Part shown: positions 27,405 to 38,350 of the stretch, piece by piece
Layout of the letters: every line of letters starts with the position of its first letter
Position numbering within the stretch: the stretch's first letter is position 1
Source: Lineus longissimus
Taxonomy: Eukaryota > Nemertea > Pilidiophora > Heteronemertea > Lineidae
Assembly: GCF_910592395.1 (NCBI RefSeq)
Contig: NC_088317.1
Span: forward strand, 17,966,039 to 18,030,038
DNA: 64,000 nt
Reading direction: 5' to 3'
The notes under the pieces: model-generated
The model's database searches: none
Told to the model about the DNA's origin: nothing
What the model saw: the letters and a program-made list of their open reading frames with translations, nothing else
Program-made: the position numbers and the translations under genes

Positions 27405-30400
27405 AACTCAAATTAGGAACAACCGCTCCACACTATCTTGTCTTTATATCAACATTTAATTATGCTCCAATAACGAGAAAGAACCTGAGCCAAGTACTTC
27501 TTCCATATTGACATGTCTATACCATCTGAAGGGAGTGCGCAGTTACATTAGAACAAGAAATACTTCCCAATAACAACCTTGATGGTTTGCCAATTTCAGA
27601 GCAACTTCACTTAGCGGACAACTTCTTTCGTCTAGCGCAGGAATATTTATAGAGCATCATCCTTAATTCTCTGTGATGACTGTCCTCGAATATGCAGAGA
27701 GGACACGACATGCACAATACTCAGAGATGTTCGTAATGAGTTGCCGAAATCAAATTAGCTTGTGTGAGTGTGTTGAAAAGGATTCCGATACCATTCAGCA
27801 ATGTTGTAATCTTCATTTACTTGTTTGAAACACATGCTACCATTTGCATATATCGTTATGAGAAGGCATTTCATACTGTTGCTAATAATTACGACCTTGG
27901 AGCAAATATGTTCGTCTCAATAATTACATTTGACATTCAGGAATGCAGCGCTTGCCATTTTGTTCCAGATCCGTTTGAAGGACTTCTTCTTCAAATCAAA
28001 CTGAAGCGACTAGTCAATGCACCACCAACCTGAGGATTGAAATACTGTGTATTGAAAGTTCTGAAATGTGTAATGTTCATGGCCAAACGAAACCTGAGCC
28101 CACCATGTACTGCGAAACTGGACATTCCAAATGCACCCAAAACTAATATCTGACCCCTATGACATCGCTCCCATCTCTCTCTCTGTCAGTTAGTCGTGTC
28201 AATACTTGAAATAGTCCGCACAGTTCAAGCTATCAGTCCAATGATTCTCGTCTCTAGACAAACGTAATCAACCGTGGTCACTGAGATACCTAATCTCAGG
28301 CTTCATGCTTGGCGAGGCAGGAACATTTGCTCCCTTGGTGCCGCGGCCGACGGCAGCGGTATCTCAATAACCACTAACCTTAACAGTATTTCCTATCTGA
28401 TACTGCGGAAGTACGACTCTGGCTAATGATTATCTTATGCTTGGGTGATCAGGAATTAGCACCAGAATGGGTCATTTCTGCCAACCTTGCTTGAGCAAGC
28501 TACATGGCTACGATAAAGTTTAGGTGGGAGTTATGGACAGGCAATTTGGTACAAAACCTGATAAGTAATGTGTAACGTTCTTCTACGGCACATTTCTGTC
28601 TTTAGGTGATTTTCAAATATGCGTTATTACCCCGAGTTTCTGCCTGGTAAATGCGGGTCCAAGGTTGACTGCCTGGGCTTTATCAACGTCTGAATGCTCA
28701 TAGACACAATATATTGTATAAGCCTTTTCTGATCGTCCCAGCTAGATATTTAGCTGCACCAATACATGGACGTAGAGAGTAACTAGAAAGCCAAGACTGT
28801 AAGCAGGACCAAGATGTGCCAAAAAAGTTGAACAAAAAGATTGTTAGCTGTCTCTACCGAGTTCTATTTTGCACTACAACTGTACTTTGTCTGCGATTGC
28901 CCAACAATATTTTCATGTCAAGTTCAAACTAGACTCAGCTCTTAAACTCTACATATAAAAAAGATCAATAATCATAAATTTCTAAACAAGATTGGAGAGA
29001 ATAATGCAGTCAAGAACAATCTCAACTACTCAAATCTGTGAAGTTCCCATGTCAGCTTATTCATCATTCAATAATAACAGCTTACAAACAACATTTTGTA
29101 AGGACACAAATAATGTATTCACAGTAAGAGGCTAAGGGGGATGTTAAGTTTGAGATTCAGCAGCAGTTGTTGACTCTAGCTCTCTTGATTGATAGTCGGT
29201 CAGTGACTTCATATATCTCAAGCTTGATTTCTACGACAGTGGGAACTACAGCGAAAGGAAACACAGATGAACAGGAAACCCCAATGCCAGGAATGTGTGA
29301 CCATTTAGTTATCAGGCTTAAGTTTATGCTCTTCTTATGACTCAACTCATAATGCAACATTTTAAATTGGATTCAATGAAACCTGTTGAATATCCACAAA
29401 CCATTTGATCTTGTTCTAAATACGACACAAATGAAAATAGCAAATGAACCTTTTCCATCAACAAAGCATTGCAGAAATAGAAGTGTGAGGAGAGGGGCTG
29501 TCATACAGATTTAGGATCCAGCATCACTTCACAACACAGCATAGTGAGACTGACCTTTTAATTGGGAATAGAGCCAAAAGGGTGTTTGGTTTTCGTGTTA
29601 ATTACATCCGCACTGTAGCCTAGGGATTTGACTCTTACTTGGCTCAGCTTAGCCATCAAGCCTTTGACAAACAAAGGCTTGACCTCTTCCAGCTACTCTG
29701 AAGGCTTTTATTCCATTTCTTTTCAAAACTTTTCCAAACAGCTGTAAGCGAGGTACACCCACAGTCTATTGTGTACCATTGCCTAAATGTAGTATCACAT
29801 AACAATGGCCACCGCACAGTATCAAAGGAAAGGTACAAACGCCAACACAGAAATGCATCATATTGAAGAAAGCAACAACACTAGAATGGGCGACACCTAC
29901 ATGTTACATCCCTAGGACCCGTTTTAATGGACTCTGTTGTCCCCTACATTCTTAAAAAGGTGCGACACTCTTGCACATATACATGTATTTACTTTTGGTC
30001 CAACTATATCTAGTTCCTATTTCTAACGCCAGGCGGCGCCAATAGTCTATAATAATACATGCCACGTGCATGCATGCCCGCACGTAATCTGTATGCAATT
30101 GGTGCATGTATACATTTTCCTCAAACCTGCATGTCCATTTAGATTTTGTGTGTACTCAGTTCATTTTGTATAAAAAGAACCTATTTTGGACATAATGCAA
30201 AGTCCCTGATATGGAGAGTGTCCTGCCAACAGAGGTCCCGCTAAGGCAGATTGCATTGTGTAGCATCAAGCAAACCAAACACTGACCATAAATAACCTCA
30301 ACATTTACCTCGGGGAAATTGCGTGACAAAAAACCCTCTCACATTGCATGAAAAATAGATTAACTTCTCGATAAATTCAGCTTCACTGGTTATGTAATCT

Positions 30401-32321
30401 GTAGGGAATGATAAATTAATTCTATCGCCTCGGTGGGATGGAACGATCTACCCAGTGGGCCGAGGATCGGTCAGTTCGTATTGTGGTCTTAGTTTCAGGT
30501 TAAGTAGACCGTTATTACAGTACATCTGACTGTAGAATGGTGCAAGTATTTTTGACCAGTATGAATTCATCACCAAATCACGAAAGAAGATGCATGGTCA
30601 AAATCTTGTTATACAGTAGATTGGCACAGGCGTTACATCTTCATCATATATGCAAGGAATGCAAACACATGCATTCAATGCATTCACTGGACACTGTTTT
30701 TGTCTCTCCAAATCTGAATTGAACGAAGACCATTCCATATAACAATGATCAGAATTTCATATAGACGTCCAGTGATAAATGTACATAAATGTACAAGGAG
30801 TTAGGTCAAGGTCGGCTGAATTTCATCCTGCTGATAATTTTAAGTTGGTTGACCAGCCACACCAACACATTTGAGACACGAGTCCTAACGTTAATGTACA
30901 AGTGACCACATTAAACTTACTAGGAACAGAAACAGTATCTTGACCATTAGCACGATTCGATTATCAAAGTCATTTGGGGACTTGTCAATATTCATGGGTC
31001 AATTTCAACCAAAACGAGCATGAACGCAACCCTATTAGATTGCGAGAATATCGAATTAGAATGATCCGTGCAAGCCATGGGGTTGAGGGCGAGTGACTAA
31101 TGAGCCAAAACTACCACTTGTAGTCATTAGCCAAAAGAAATGCAATTGGTATGGTGGTAATTTCATCAAGCGCAGTGACGGACTTCATCAGGTATTTAGA
31201 CTTGGTTTAGCTCGTTACGATCCGTATTAGGTCTCGGTATGTGACGAGTCGACTGCTGATAGCTCTAATCAGATTTTCAATCGGATTAAACAGCTACATT
31301 TTTTTGGTATGCTCTGACATTCTTGATGGTACAGTACTAGCAGTTGATGCTTTTCGACACATCGATCTCCAAAAGACTTGCAGGCATTCCGAGAACAGTA
31401 ATGCGTCATGTAATTAGATAACACTTCATCTGGCTGTATCCCATCTATTTTTTACATATTTCAATTGAATCAGGGAACTGGCGTTAGCCAGGGTTGTCTA
31501 TTCATCGCTATTACACGTTACCTTGTTTTAAATCTCAACTGCTTTTTTGAAACTGAATTCTTGCATTTATTGCTTCATTTGGTAGGCAGTAAGAGATAGA
31601 GTGAATTAAGGGTGTGTACCAAAAAAAGTGTCTGAGCCTGATAAGCTGTTTTAATAGAAGTTGTGCCAGAAATATCAGTGCGGCTGCCTATAGTAGGTGA
31701 AAGTCATCACCAAATTTTCATCTGACTGTCAGGTAGTTTATATTTTTCATCACACAAAAGTTAATGCAACAAAGCTTTTTATTTGGGACAAATTTTGAAT
31801 TTTTCGTCTCAAAGCAACTGAATCGAACGTCCTGATATTCATTCAACATCAAATGACAGCTGTACATGTTTTTAATCAGACTCTCTCTGAATTCCAGGGC
31901 TCCTATGACAATAGGTCGACATACCATATCGCCTCAACATGCACATCCAAGATGTTGGTGGGCACACCATCATTTTGTATCACAGGATGACCTAACTGGC
32001 TGACAGGTCAGAAGCTTGATCTGATTGGCTGATGCTGATCAGAAATTTGATGTGATTGGCCGAAATTTACAATTTAACCTCATTACTAACCTCCTACCTT
32101 ATTTCAAGGATTTGAAATCTTACCTATAAAGAGAAAGGTGAAAATATCATAAGTTTTAAAACAAGCTCATGGAAAGAGGAAAATATCTTACGTTGCAACC
32201 AAATTCAAAAATTCAAATTCAAATCTTTTTATTACACGAAAACGCCCACTAGGGGCCAATGGTATCATACAATAATGTCAACATCAACTCCATAATAAAA
32301 AGCTCTACTTTCACTTATCTA
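27405..32321. other. Gene-free stretch
   Basis: No gene, array or transposon end is supported. A small GC-rich patch near 28340-28360 (CCGCGGCCGACGGC) stands out from the AT-rich background but is too short to call a CpG island. TACATGTA occurs at 29980. Confidence 0.5.
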
Positions 32322-32507
32322 AGACCGGTGTAACATCTGTGGTTGTTTCCCATGTGTCAGTGTTTCCAAACAATAGGCAGCTAGAGAGACCATGACTTTT
32401 CAATAGGGGGAAACACAGAAAAACTTGTCAATCTATCTTTTAGCGTTCCCAAACAATGAGGGGAAACACTCAAAAATAGAAACACTCAAAAACATTACAC
32501 CGGTTCT
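32322..32507. mobile_element. MITE-like element with ACCGGTGTAA termini
   Basis: Imperfect terminal inverted repeats: AGACCGGTGTAA at 32322-32333 and TTACACCGGTTCT at 32495-32507 (one extra base). They enclose about 160 bp with internal inverted words (GTGTTTCC / GGGGAAACAC and CCAAACAAT twice). The compact size and absence of coding capacity fit a miniature inverted-repeat transposable element. I could not find a convincing target-site duplication, so the superfamily is open. Confidence 0.5.
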
Positions 32508-33435
32508 GAATATTCAACTCAAGCTAGCTATCTTGCACATGGTCATTCGATGCCAAGCATAATGTTCAATTTTGACAGAAAATTCGTTGGCAACACAAAG
32601 TTGTGCACTGTTCATGAAATCATGTGTTTCAGCAAGAGTTTTGTTTTGATTTGTATTTGAAATTAATCCACCTCATGGTGAAACTAGAGTAAGCCACTTG
32701 TTGAGGGTGTAGCTATATGCCACTGACGTGAAAACGCCGATCAACTGTGAGAATATTCAACAGGCATCCAGTCAACACGATTCATCACGTTCTGAACCCC
32801 GCCACCGACCGCTCAAGATCTCTGGAGCGTGAGCCAATTTCATTAAAAGAAACGATTGACTACAACCCACAGACACCCCAGGTCAGATTCGGAGCCAATT
32901 TCGTACTCTCCAGAGGATTTCTCCATCACTTGTCAGGCTTATGTCAATATGAAGTCCCTAGATGAAAGGCCAGCAAAATGTGACGGGTTCGGGTGTGAAA
33001 GCATATGTGTGTGTGACTGATACCAGCAGGGGTGGGATTGGAATATTGACCCGCGTTTGTGTGGGAATCCACCAGTATTGTGTTGGGGCAGGAAGTTGAG
33101 AGATGGTGATTATTGATTTGCCAGTATGGAACATTTATCATATCAATGTCAGTTCCTCTAGCAATTGTTCTGGCAGCACGTTGATAAGGCAATCAAGACA
33201 CCGATGCTATTATTTGAATACAGCACTTTTTATAGATGATATGGAGAGGGGTGTCAAAAATCTCAAACATTCAGTTTTTAATTAAAATTCAAAATCATCT
33301 CAAGTGTTTTTTTTTGCATATAAGTGTTTATTGTGTCAAATAAATGTTGGTACCTCAATTTTATTCCATGGAAGGTTATTGCAATTACTACAAGAAATTT
33401 AAACTTCTATAATTACAAAATGGTCCAGGGGTCGG

Positions 33436-33577
33436 TTGTTTAAAACAAGTGTTGTCTCACTAACACTGGAGTTAACTCAACTTGGCCTTGATGTAATGGA
33501 CTTATCTGAAGGAGATAACGCCAAGTTGGGTTCAGATTTGAGATTATTTTAGGTGATAAAACTGGTTTTGAACAAGC
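33436..33577. mobile_element. Fold-back (hairpin) MITE-like element
   Basis: The two halves are degenerate reverse complements. GTTGTTTAAAACAAG at the left end mirrors CTGGTTTTGAACAAGC at the right end, and AACTCAACTTGGC (33473-33485 region) mirrors GCCAAGTTGGGTT (33520-33532 region) near the centre. The whole is about 140 bp and non-coding. A fold-back MITE is the simplest reading; boundaries are approximate and no target-site duplication was confirmed. Confidence 0.5.
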
Positions 33578-35076
33578 AGGCCGAGGTCAGGTCGATATCA
33601 TCTCACAATGAAAGCATATCAAAATCTGACAGGACTTCAGCAGGACGCTTTGAAAGAATTGACTGTTACTTGGCTTCCCACATTTTACTAAACGGTGCTT
33701 CTACAAGCAGGAACGAGGCTTTCTGCAAAGCAAACTTCATCACAACTTTCAACCCACTTCAAATATGTTTTATGAGATGCTTGCATTTTTTTCGAAAAAA
33801 GCTACAAAGGGCATTACATTTCTCATTCATCATAATGATGACTTGAAAGGTCATCTATGATGAGCTAGGATCTCCACTCGTGAGAATATACTAATGGCAC
33901 TTGGAGTTGAAATATGTACTAGCATTTCAAAGGAATATGTATAGTGTAGTATTAGGCAAATATACGCCAACACTGACTTTGATGGTTGCATAAGAAGCTC
34001 AGAAAGCTATGAGGTCCTTACAACCTCGGGACTGTAATCGCAGTTTTATTGCACACGCTTATGGAATAAATGTGTTTTACTGCTCCTGAAATGAGTTTAT
34101 GGGCGGCTTCAAATAAAGCTTGAAAGTATGAGTAAGAGTATCGTGAAGGCACTCCAACAGCAATGTAACAAGATATAGCCTGAGGGTATAAAACCATAGC
34201 AAATGTGGGAAACTGAATGATTCTTTTACAGGTAATAGATCAATGTCAATGACGAGTCTTGGCTTGGCAATTGTAACTGCCTGTGGAAGTGGGATGCTAA
34301 AAACTGTGACGGTTTCCAGCTGTAGTGGTTTCAGGCCTTAACATTTTGGCTAAACTTGTAAGAAAGAACAACAAAATGACAGCCATTTGCTCTATGAACA
34401 ACAAAGTTAGCAACCGTTTAGTATTGATCAGAAATCTACTTCAAATTGGCTAAAATATTTAGTCAGCTCTTGCACTCTGACATGTCTGACACAGATTGCC
34501 ATTTGTAAACAAATCAACGTGATTAAGAGCTCTCTTTCTGCCACAAGTGCAGGAAGTAACCACTCAGTCGAGACCTTTCAACAGGTAGTTATGACCAAAT
34601 GCCTGTGTTAGATTGAATTCCACAGATACGTCTTGATTTTGTACTCATCTCTATAAACATAGCTGGTGAGTGTCAGGGTGAGCCGCCGCCCTTCTTTGGG
34701 GAAAGTGTTCGGATTGACCAAGTAAATTCTTGACTTTCGTGAAGGCTGCCATGAATCTGGCTGTACCAATATCAGAAGTGGTTTGCTTCCCCAAACACTG
34801 CCAAGGGAGCTTTTCAACCACATCGAAGTAACATTCTGCATTAATATTGGTCATCTTGAATAAACCCGACCTGGTCGAAGGCAGCATTTCATATTGACAC
34901 ATTTAAACAATTTGAACCTCCCAGCTGTGATGGTTGCCTGATGTAACTTTAATTCTAGGGCAATTTACGCATTACATTCATTGCAAAGATCATACTGCTG
35001 AACAGTACATGCTGGTATTGAATGATTAAAGGTGTTGAAGCGATTTACAAACTGTAAAGAAAAAATGAAAAAAAAA

Positions 35077-35149
35077 TCGTCGAGCGGGGTCGAACTCGGA
35101 ACCCTCGCAACTTGATCATTGCCGCCTAACCCACTATACCATGAGGGCT
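35077..35149 (-). repeat. tRNA-derived sequence (SINE head or pseudo-tRNA), minus strand
   Basis: Read on the minus strand, the segment begins AGCCCTCATGGTATAGTGG. Its A box is TGGTATAGTGGGTTAGGC, like tRNA-Asp/Glu/Gly genes. About 30 bases later comes a B-box match (GAGTTCGACCCCG), then a run of T after the 3' end (A-run at about 35068-35076 on the plus strand), a possible RNA polymerase III stop. T-stem pairing is largely lost, so this is not a functional tRNA. A tRNA-derived SINE or a tRNA pseudogene are the alternatives. Confidence 0.6.
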
Positions 35150-35610
35150 TTGTCATAAATGAGTGTCGTAAATGAACGTATTTTTCAGTTTTTCATTTCT
35201 CGTACATGTACAAGCTTGACAGAATGGCGTCTTTTGTGCCATCTGTATTATTTTCAGTTTCAAAGTGGCCTTTAAAATTTGCCCTTTTACAATATTGGCA
35301 AAGTGAATTCATAAGATACATAATCAGGAGATGAACATGGCACCCTCTGATGATTATAGAAGCACGCAGCTATTTTTTGAGTTTTAAAGATGCAAAACAA
35401 TTTCCCGCTTTGCTAGTATTAAAACCATGCGTGTATTGAGGAACTGTCTAATGAGGTGGCATTCGATTTCAAAGAATGGTCGCAATGGCCCATTGGAGTA
35501 AGATATATGAACTAATGGTCATCTATACATCCACGCTCCACATCCAGAAGTATTAAGGTAGCAGGAAGGGTTGGGCGTTTGTGGTTTCTGAGTCTGAGGG
35601 GGTTGGTGTC

Positions 35611-35672
35611 TGTTGACTGTGCTTTAAGAGAGACTAGGCATGGCGCCAGTCTCTCTTAAAGCACAGTCAACA
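35611..35672. repeat. Perfect 25-bp-arm hairpin
   Basis: The 25-base left arm (35611-35635, starting TGTTGACTGTGC) is followed by a 12-base spacer containing GGCGCC and an exact reverse-complement right arm (35648-35672, ending CACAGTCAACA). No mismatch was seen in the arms. The right arm and what follows are copied again at 35990-36049, but the left arm is not. Confidence 0.95.
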
Positions 35673-36049
35673 GGCATTTGGTCTCAGTATTTGGGTTTTG
35701 ATTGCCATGACTGTACCCCTGTAAAAGTCAGTGGAGGAGAAGTTTGGAATGATGAAAGCATTGAAGAAGAAGAAATGTTATTATTGAGGAAAGCAAAATT
35801 TATTATGAGACTAGAAGGCAGTGTCCTGACTTGATTATTTTGAAAATGGCGGTCTGAACACATTAAAAGGTGGAACATGGCATTTTATCGACTTTGAAGT
35901 GTTCCGCAGTTAAAGGGAGACTATAGGCAGCAGCTAGGTAGGCAAGATAAAGTCATACAAATTTGCCAATAGGGGTCAATCATATCTCTAGGCATGGCGC
36001 CAGTCTCTCTTAAAGCACAGTCAACAGGCATTTGGTCTTAGTATTTGGG
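35636..36049. repeat. Duplicated 60-bp segment
   Basis: The 60 bp at 35636-35695, beginning AGGCATGGCGCC and ending GTATTTGGG, recurs at 35990-36049 (offset 354) with a single C/T difference. Between the copies lies the start of the transposon-like block. The near identity implies a recent duplication or two insertions of one repeat. Confidence 0.9.
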
Positions 36050-37194
36050 TAAGTACAGAATCAAGGCAGCTCAGAGAGCAATGATTGAACGATGCTGTGG
36101 ACAAGTCCAAGGATACTGCATCAGTCACGACCAACTTCTCATCAGAAAGCGTCACCACCAGCATATTCAATGTTAAGTTCCAACCTGTACCAGTCCAATG
36201 CACGCCTGTCATGGTCAGCAGTGGTCAGCTTAGCGCGATATGGAACATTCTTCCGAAACTCAAGCGAGGGAAGTCTGCTCATTAGCCTATCTCGCGCACT
36301 GCTCCTTCTTGTCAAACATCGTAGTGAAATCGTGGTACAGTGGGGCGTCCTCGAGGATTGCAGCTGGTCGGACAGACGTGAGGTGGAATGTGGGCGGCTG
36401 CACTTCTTCGTTGATGTGCGATGGCAGATAGCACAGTTGTTGCGTTGCATGACAGCTGAAAGTGAATGTGATATCATAGAACTGAGGCGTTTGCAATGAG
36501 ACTATAGGCGAAGTAGAAGCAAGGAGTGAAATGGGCCATCTTCCAGTGACTAATATACAGAGTAAGGGCACTGGGTGTTGTTAGATTCAGCATTGAATGT
36601 ATTCCTCGTACAAGCGTGAATAGTGTGGACATACAGTGAGAGGTGAGAGACCCCTATTGACTACTTCTTGTAACTTTATCTTGGATATTATATTAGTATT
36701 GAACTTCTAGCCATGGAATATGAAGAAATTGAAGTTGTACTTGTAGGCATGGAATATGAAAAATTATTCAACGGTGAAAGACATTATTCCATGAGGCTTT
36801 GCCGTGATCGCAAAGGACGCGACGTGATTGGTTCACATGCTAATGAGGTATGATAATGATAATTACCTCTATAATGCTACTTGGATAGCGACTGTGTCGT
36901 TGACTGCAACAGTGGTCAATGTCAATGTGTGCCTGTAATGTCAATGAAGTATGATGAGGTGATGACGATAGTGCAATTATTAAATATTGGCAAGAGATCA
37001 TACTGCAACATAGGTCTTGTTTTTGACAGATGACTGTGCGACATTCCCATTGGGTCTTGTTAGAGTCAGCGCTGCATGTATTCCTTGTACAAGCTTGAAT
37101 AGTTGTGACCGACTTTGAGGGGTGAGAGACCCCTATCGGCTACTTCGTCTAACTTTATCTTGCCTACCTAGCTGCTAGCAATAGTGCCCCTTTA
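35911..37194. mobile_element. Probable non-autonomous DNA transposon
   Basis: A 25-bp sequence (AGCAGCTAGGTAGG...AAAGT, 35929-35953) has an exact reverse complement at 37152-37176. Similarity continues outward on both sides with mismatches (TTAAAGGGAGACTATAGG on the left; its mirrored form TAAAGGGGCACTATTGC on the right), giving imperfect terminal inverted repeats of about 43 bp. The 1.28-kb interior has no transposase-like frame. A further terminus-like piece (GAGACTATAGGCGAAG, near 36498) and extra ACTTTATCTTGG near 36673 suggest nested or rearranged copies. No target-site duplication was recognised, so boundaries are approximate. Confidence 0.55.
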
Positions 37195-37425
37195 TCAAGA
37201 CTGAAACCCACTGTGCGGGGCTAAGAAATTACCTTTATAATCCTAGTTGGATAACCACTGTGTAGATGATTTGAAGAGTGCTCTGTGGATGTGTGCCTGT
37301 AATGTCAATGAAAGTATGATGAGGTGATGACGATAGTGGAATGACGAAATATTGGAAAGAGATCTATTCCTAGAAGAACATATGTCCTGTTTTGACTAGG
37401 TGGCGCATTTTAGAATCAGCAGTGA
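36580..37425. repeat. Internal tandem duplication inside the element
   Basis: AATTACCT(C/T)TATAAT(G/C)CTA at 36861 recurs at 37227 (offset 366). The pair continues through GTGTGCCTGTAATGTCAATG and GATGAGGTGATGACGATAGTG to about 37055 and 37425. A second pair has a different offset of about 480: 36580-36685 and 37062-37160 share GTATTCC(T)CGTACAAGC-like sequence, GAGAGACCCCTAT and ACTTTATCTTG. The unequal offsets mean at least one later insertion or deletion of roughly 110 bp. Confidence 0.8.
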
Positions 37426-37810
37426 GCACTGTGTGTAACATGGTGGAGGCACCGGAGATAATAACTGTGTCGAAAGTATTGTTATAGGGCCTTCCCTAGG
37501 CCCATGGGGTTAAATTTACAATCCACGATTGAAAAGACGTAGTTTGATCGCATTCAACTATAAATCCATTGAACAGTTGTGTTCCTTTAGTCAACCGATG
37601 ACCTTTTGTTGGGCCATGATCGGGGATTGTAAACTGTAAATGTATTATGGACTGGGAGACGGGGGAAACACAAGTGAAACTGAAATAGACCAAAACAAGT
37701 GATTTTGGGGCTTTGGTTTAGACGCATGCCCCACATGCGCTATGCGGGATTATACGGTTCATGTGAACTTGTTGACATCCACATGATCTAGTGCTGTTAT
37801 TGGTCATGGT

Positions 37811-37923
37811 ACATGGTAGGCCTAATCTGCAGTAATCATCATGGCTATATGTTTCAGGAAAAGCTCGGAGTAAAATGAACTGCCGATGAATAATGATGTT
37901 GTTCATGTTTAGGCCTACCATGT
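37811..37923. repeat. Inverted repeat with 15-bp arms (AGGCCTA core)
   Basis: ACATGGTAGGCCTAA at 37811-37825 and its exact reverse complement at 37909-37923. Weaker mirrored sequence lies inside and outside (CATGGCTATATG near 37840, CATAGCCATAG near 37935). The overlapping 136-codon minus-strand frame (37718-38128) is cysteine-rich but shows no domain I recognise and is crossed by this palindrome, so I do not call it a gene. Confidence 0.8.
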
Positions 37924-38325
37924 TTACTAGTACATAGCCATAGGGTATGCACTGGCCAGTGCACTTTCTGCACGTCGTCATGGTCATGATGTACGTGATA
38001 CCTTGCATATTTTGTTTTTCGAATGCGCATGCTTTTTGGGCAAAATCACTTGTACCAACACTAATGAATATTGTCTTCTTATCCCTATGACTCCATACAC
38101 AGCGAGGGCATTGTCCCATTCCCATCAAATGGTAACTTATTGTACCGTATTAGGGTAGAAGTTGGGGAGCAGATACCTACCGTTGAACGCCTGTCATAAT
38201 CAGTAGTGATGAGCTTAGCGCGATATGGAACATTCTTCAGAAACTCAAGCGAGGGAAGTCTGCTCATTAGCATATCTCGCGCACTGCTCCTTCTTGTCAA
38301 ACATCGTAGTGAAATCGTAATGGAA

Positions 38326-38350
38326 AACGTCTGGCTTTGCGCCAGACGTT
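38326..38350. repeat. Perfect 10-bp-arm hairpin
   Basis: AACGTCTGGC, loop TTTGC, then GCCAGACGTT. It starts eight bases after the second copy of the 132-bp repeat ends, so it may mark the terminus of that repeat family. It is not followed by a T run. Confidence 0.9.

Larger units (their letters stand above)
36202..38318. repeat. 132-bp direct repeat, 1,985 bp apart
   Basis: 36202-36333 and 38187-38318 align without gaps with about seven mismatches, five of them in the first 30 bases. Both begin ACGCCTGTCAT and end GTAGTGAAATCGT. In the minus-strand frame that stays open in both, several differences change the residue, which argues against a maintained protein. The pair could be two dispersed copies of one repeat, or the ends of a larger composite insertion. 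Confidence 0.9.

Noticed and set aside
28335-28365. CpG island or promoter at the CCGCGGCCGACGGC patch
   Set aside because: Only about 30 bp long, with no associated exon or further promoter signal.
37718-38128. 136-codon cysteine-rich minus-strand frame as a secreted protein
   Set aside because: No signal peptide or regular cysteine spacing; it is crossed by an inverted repeat and sits in a transposon mosaic.
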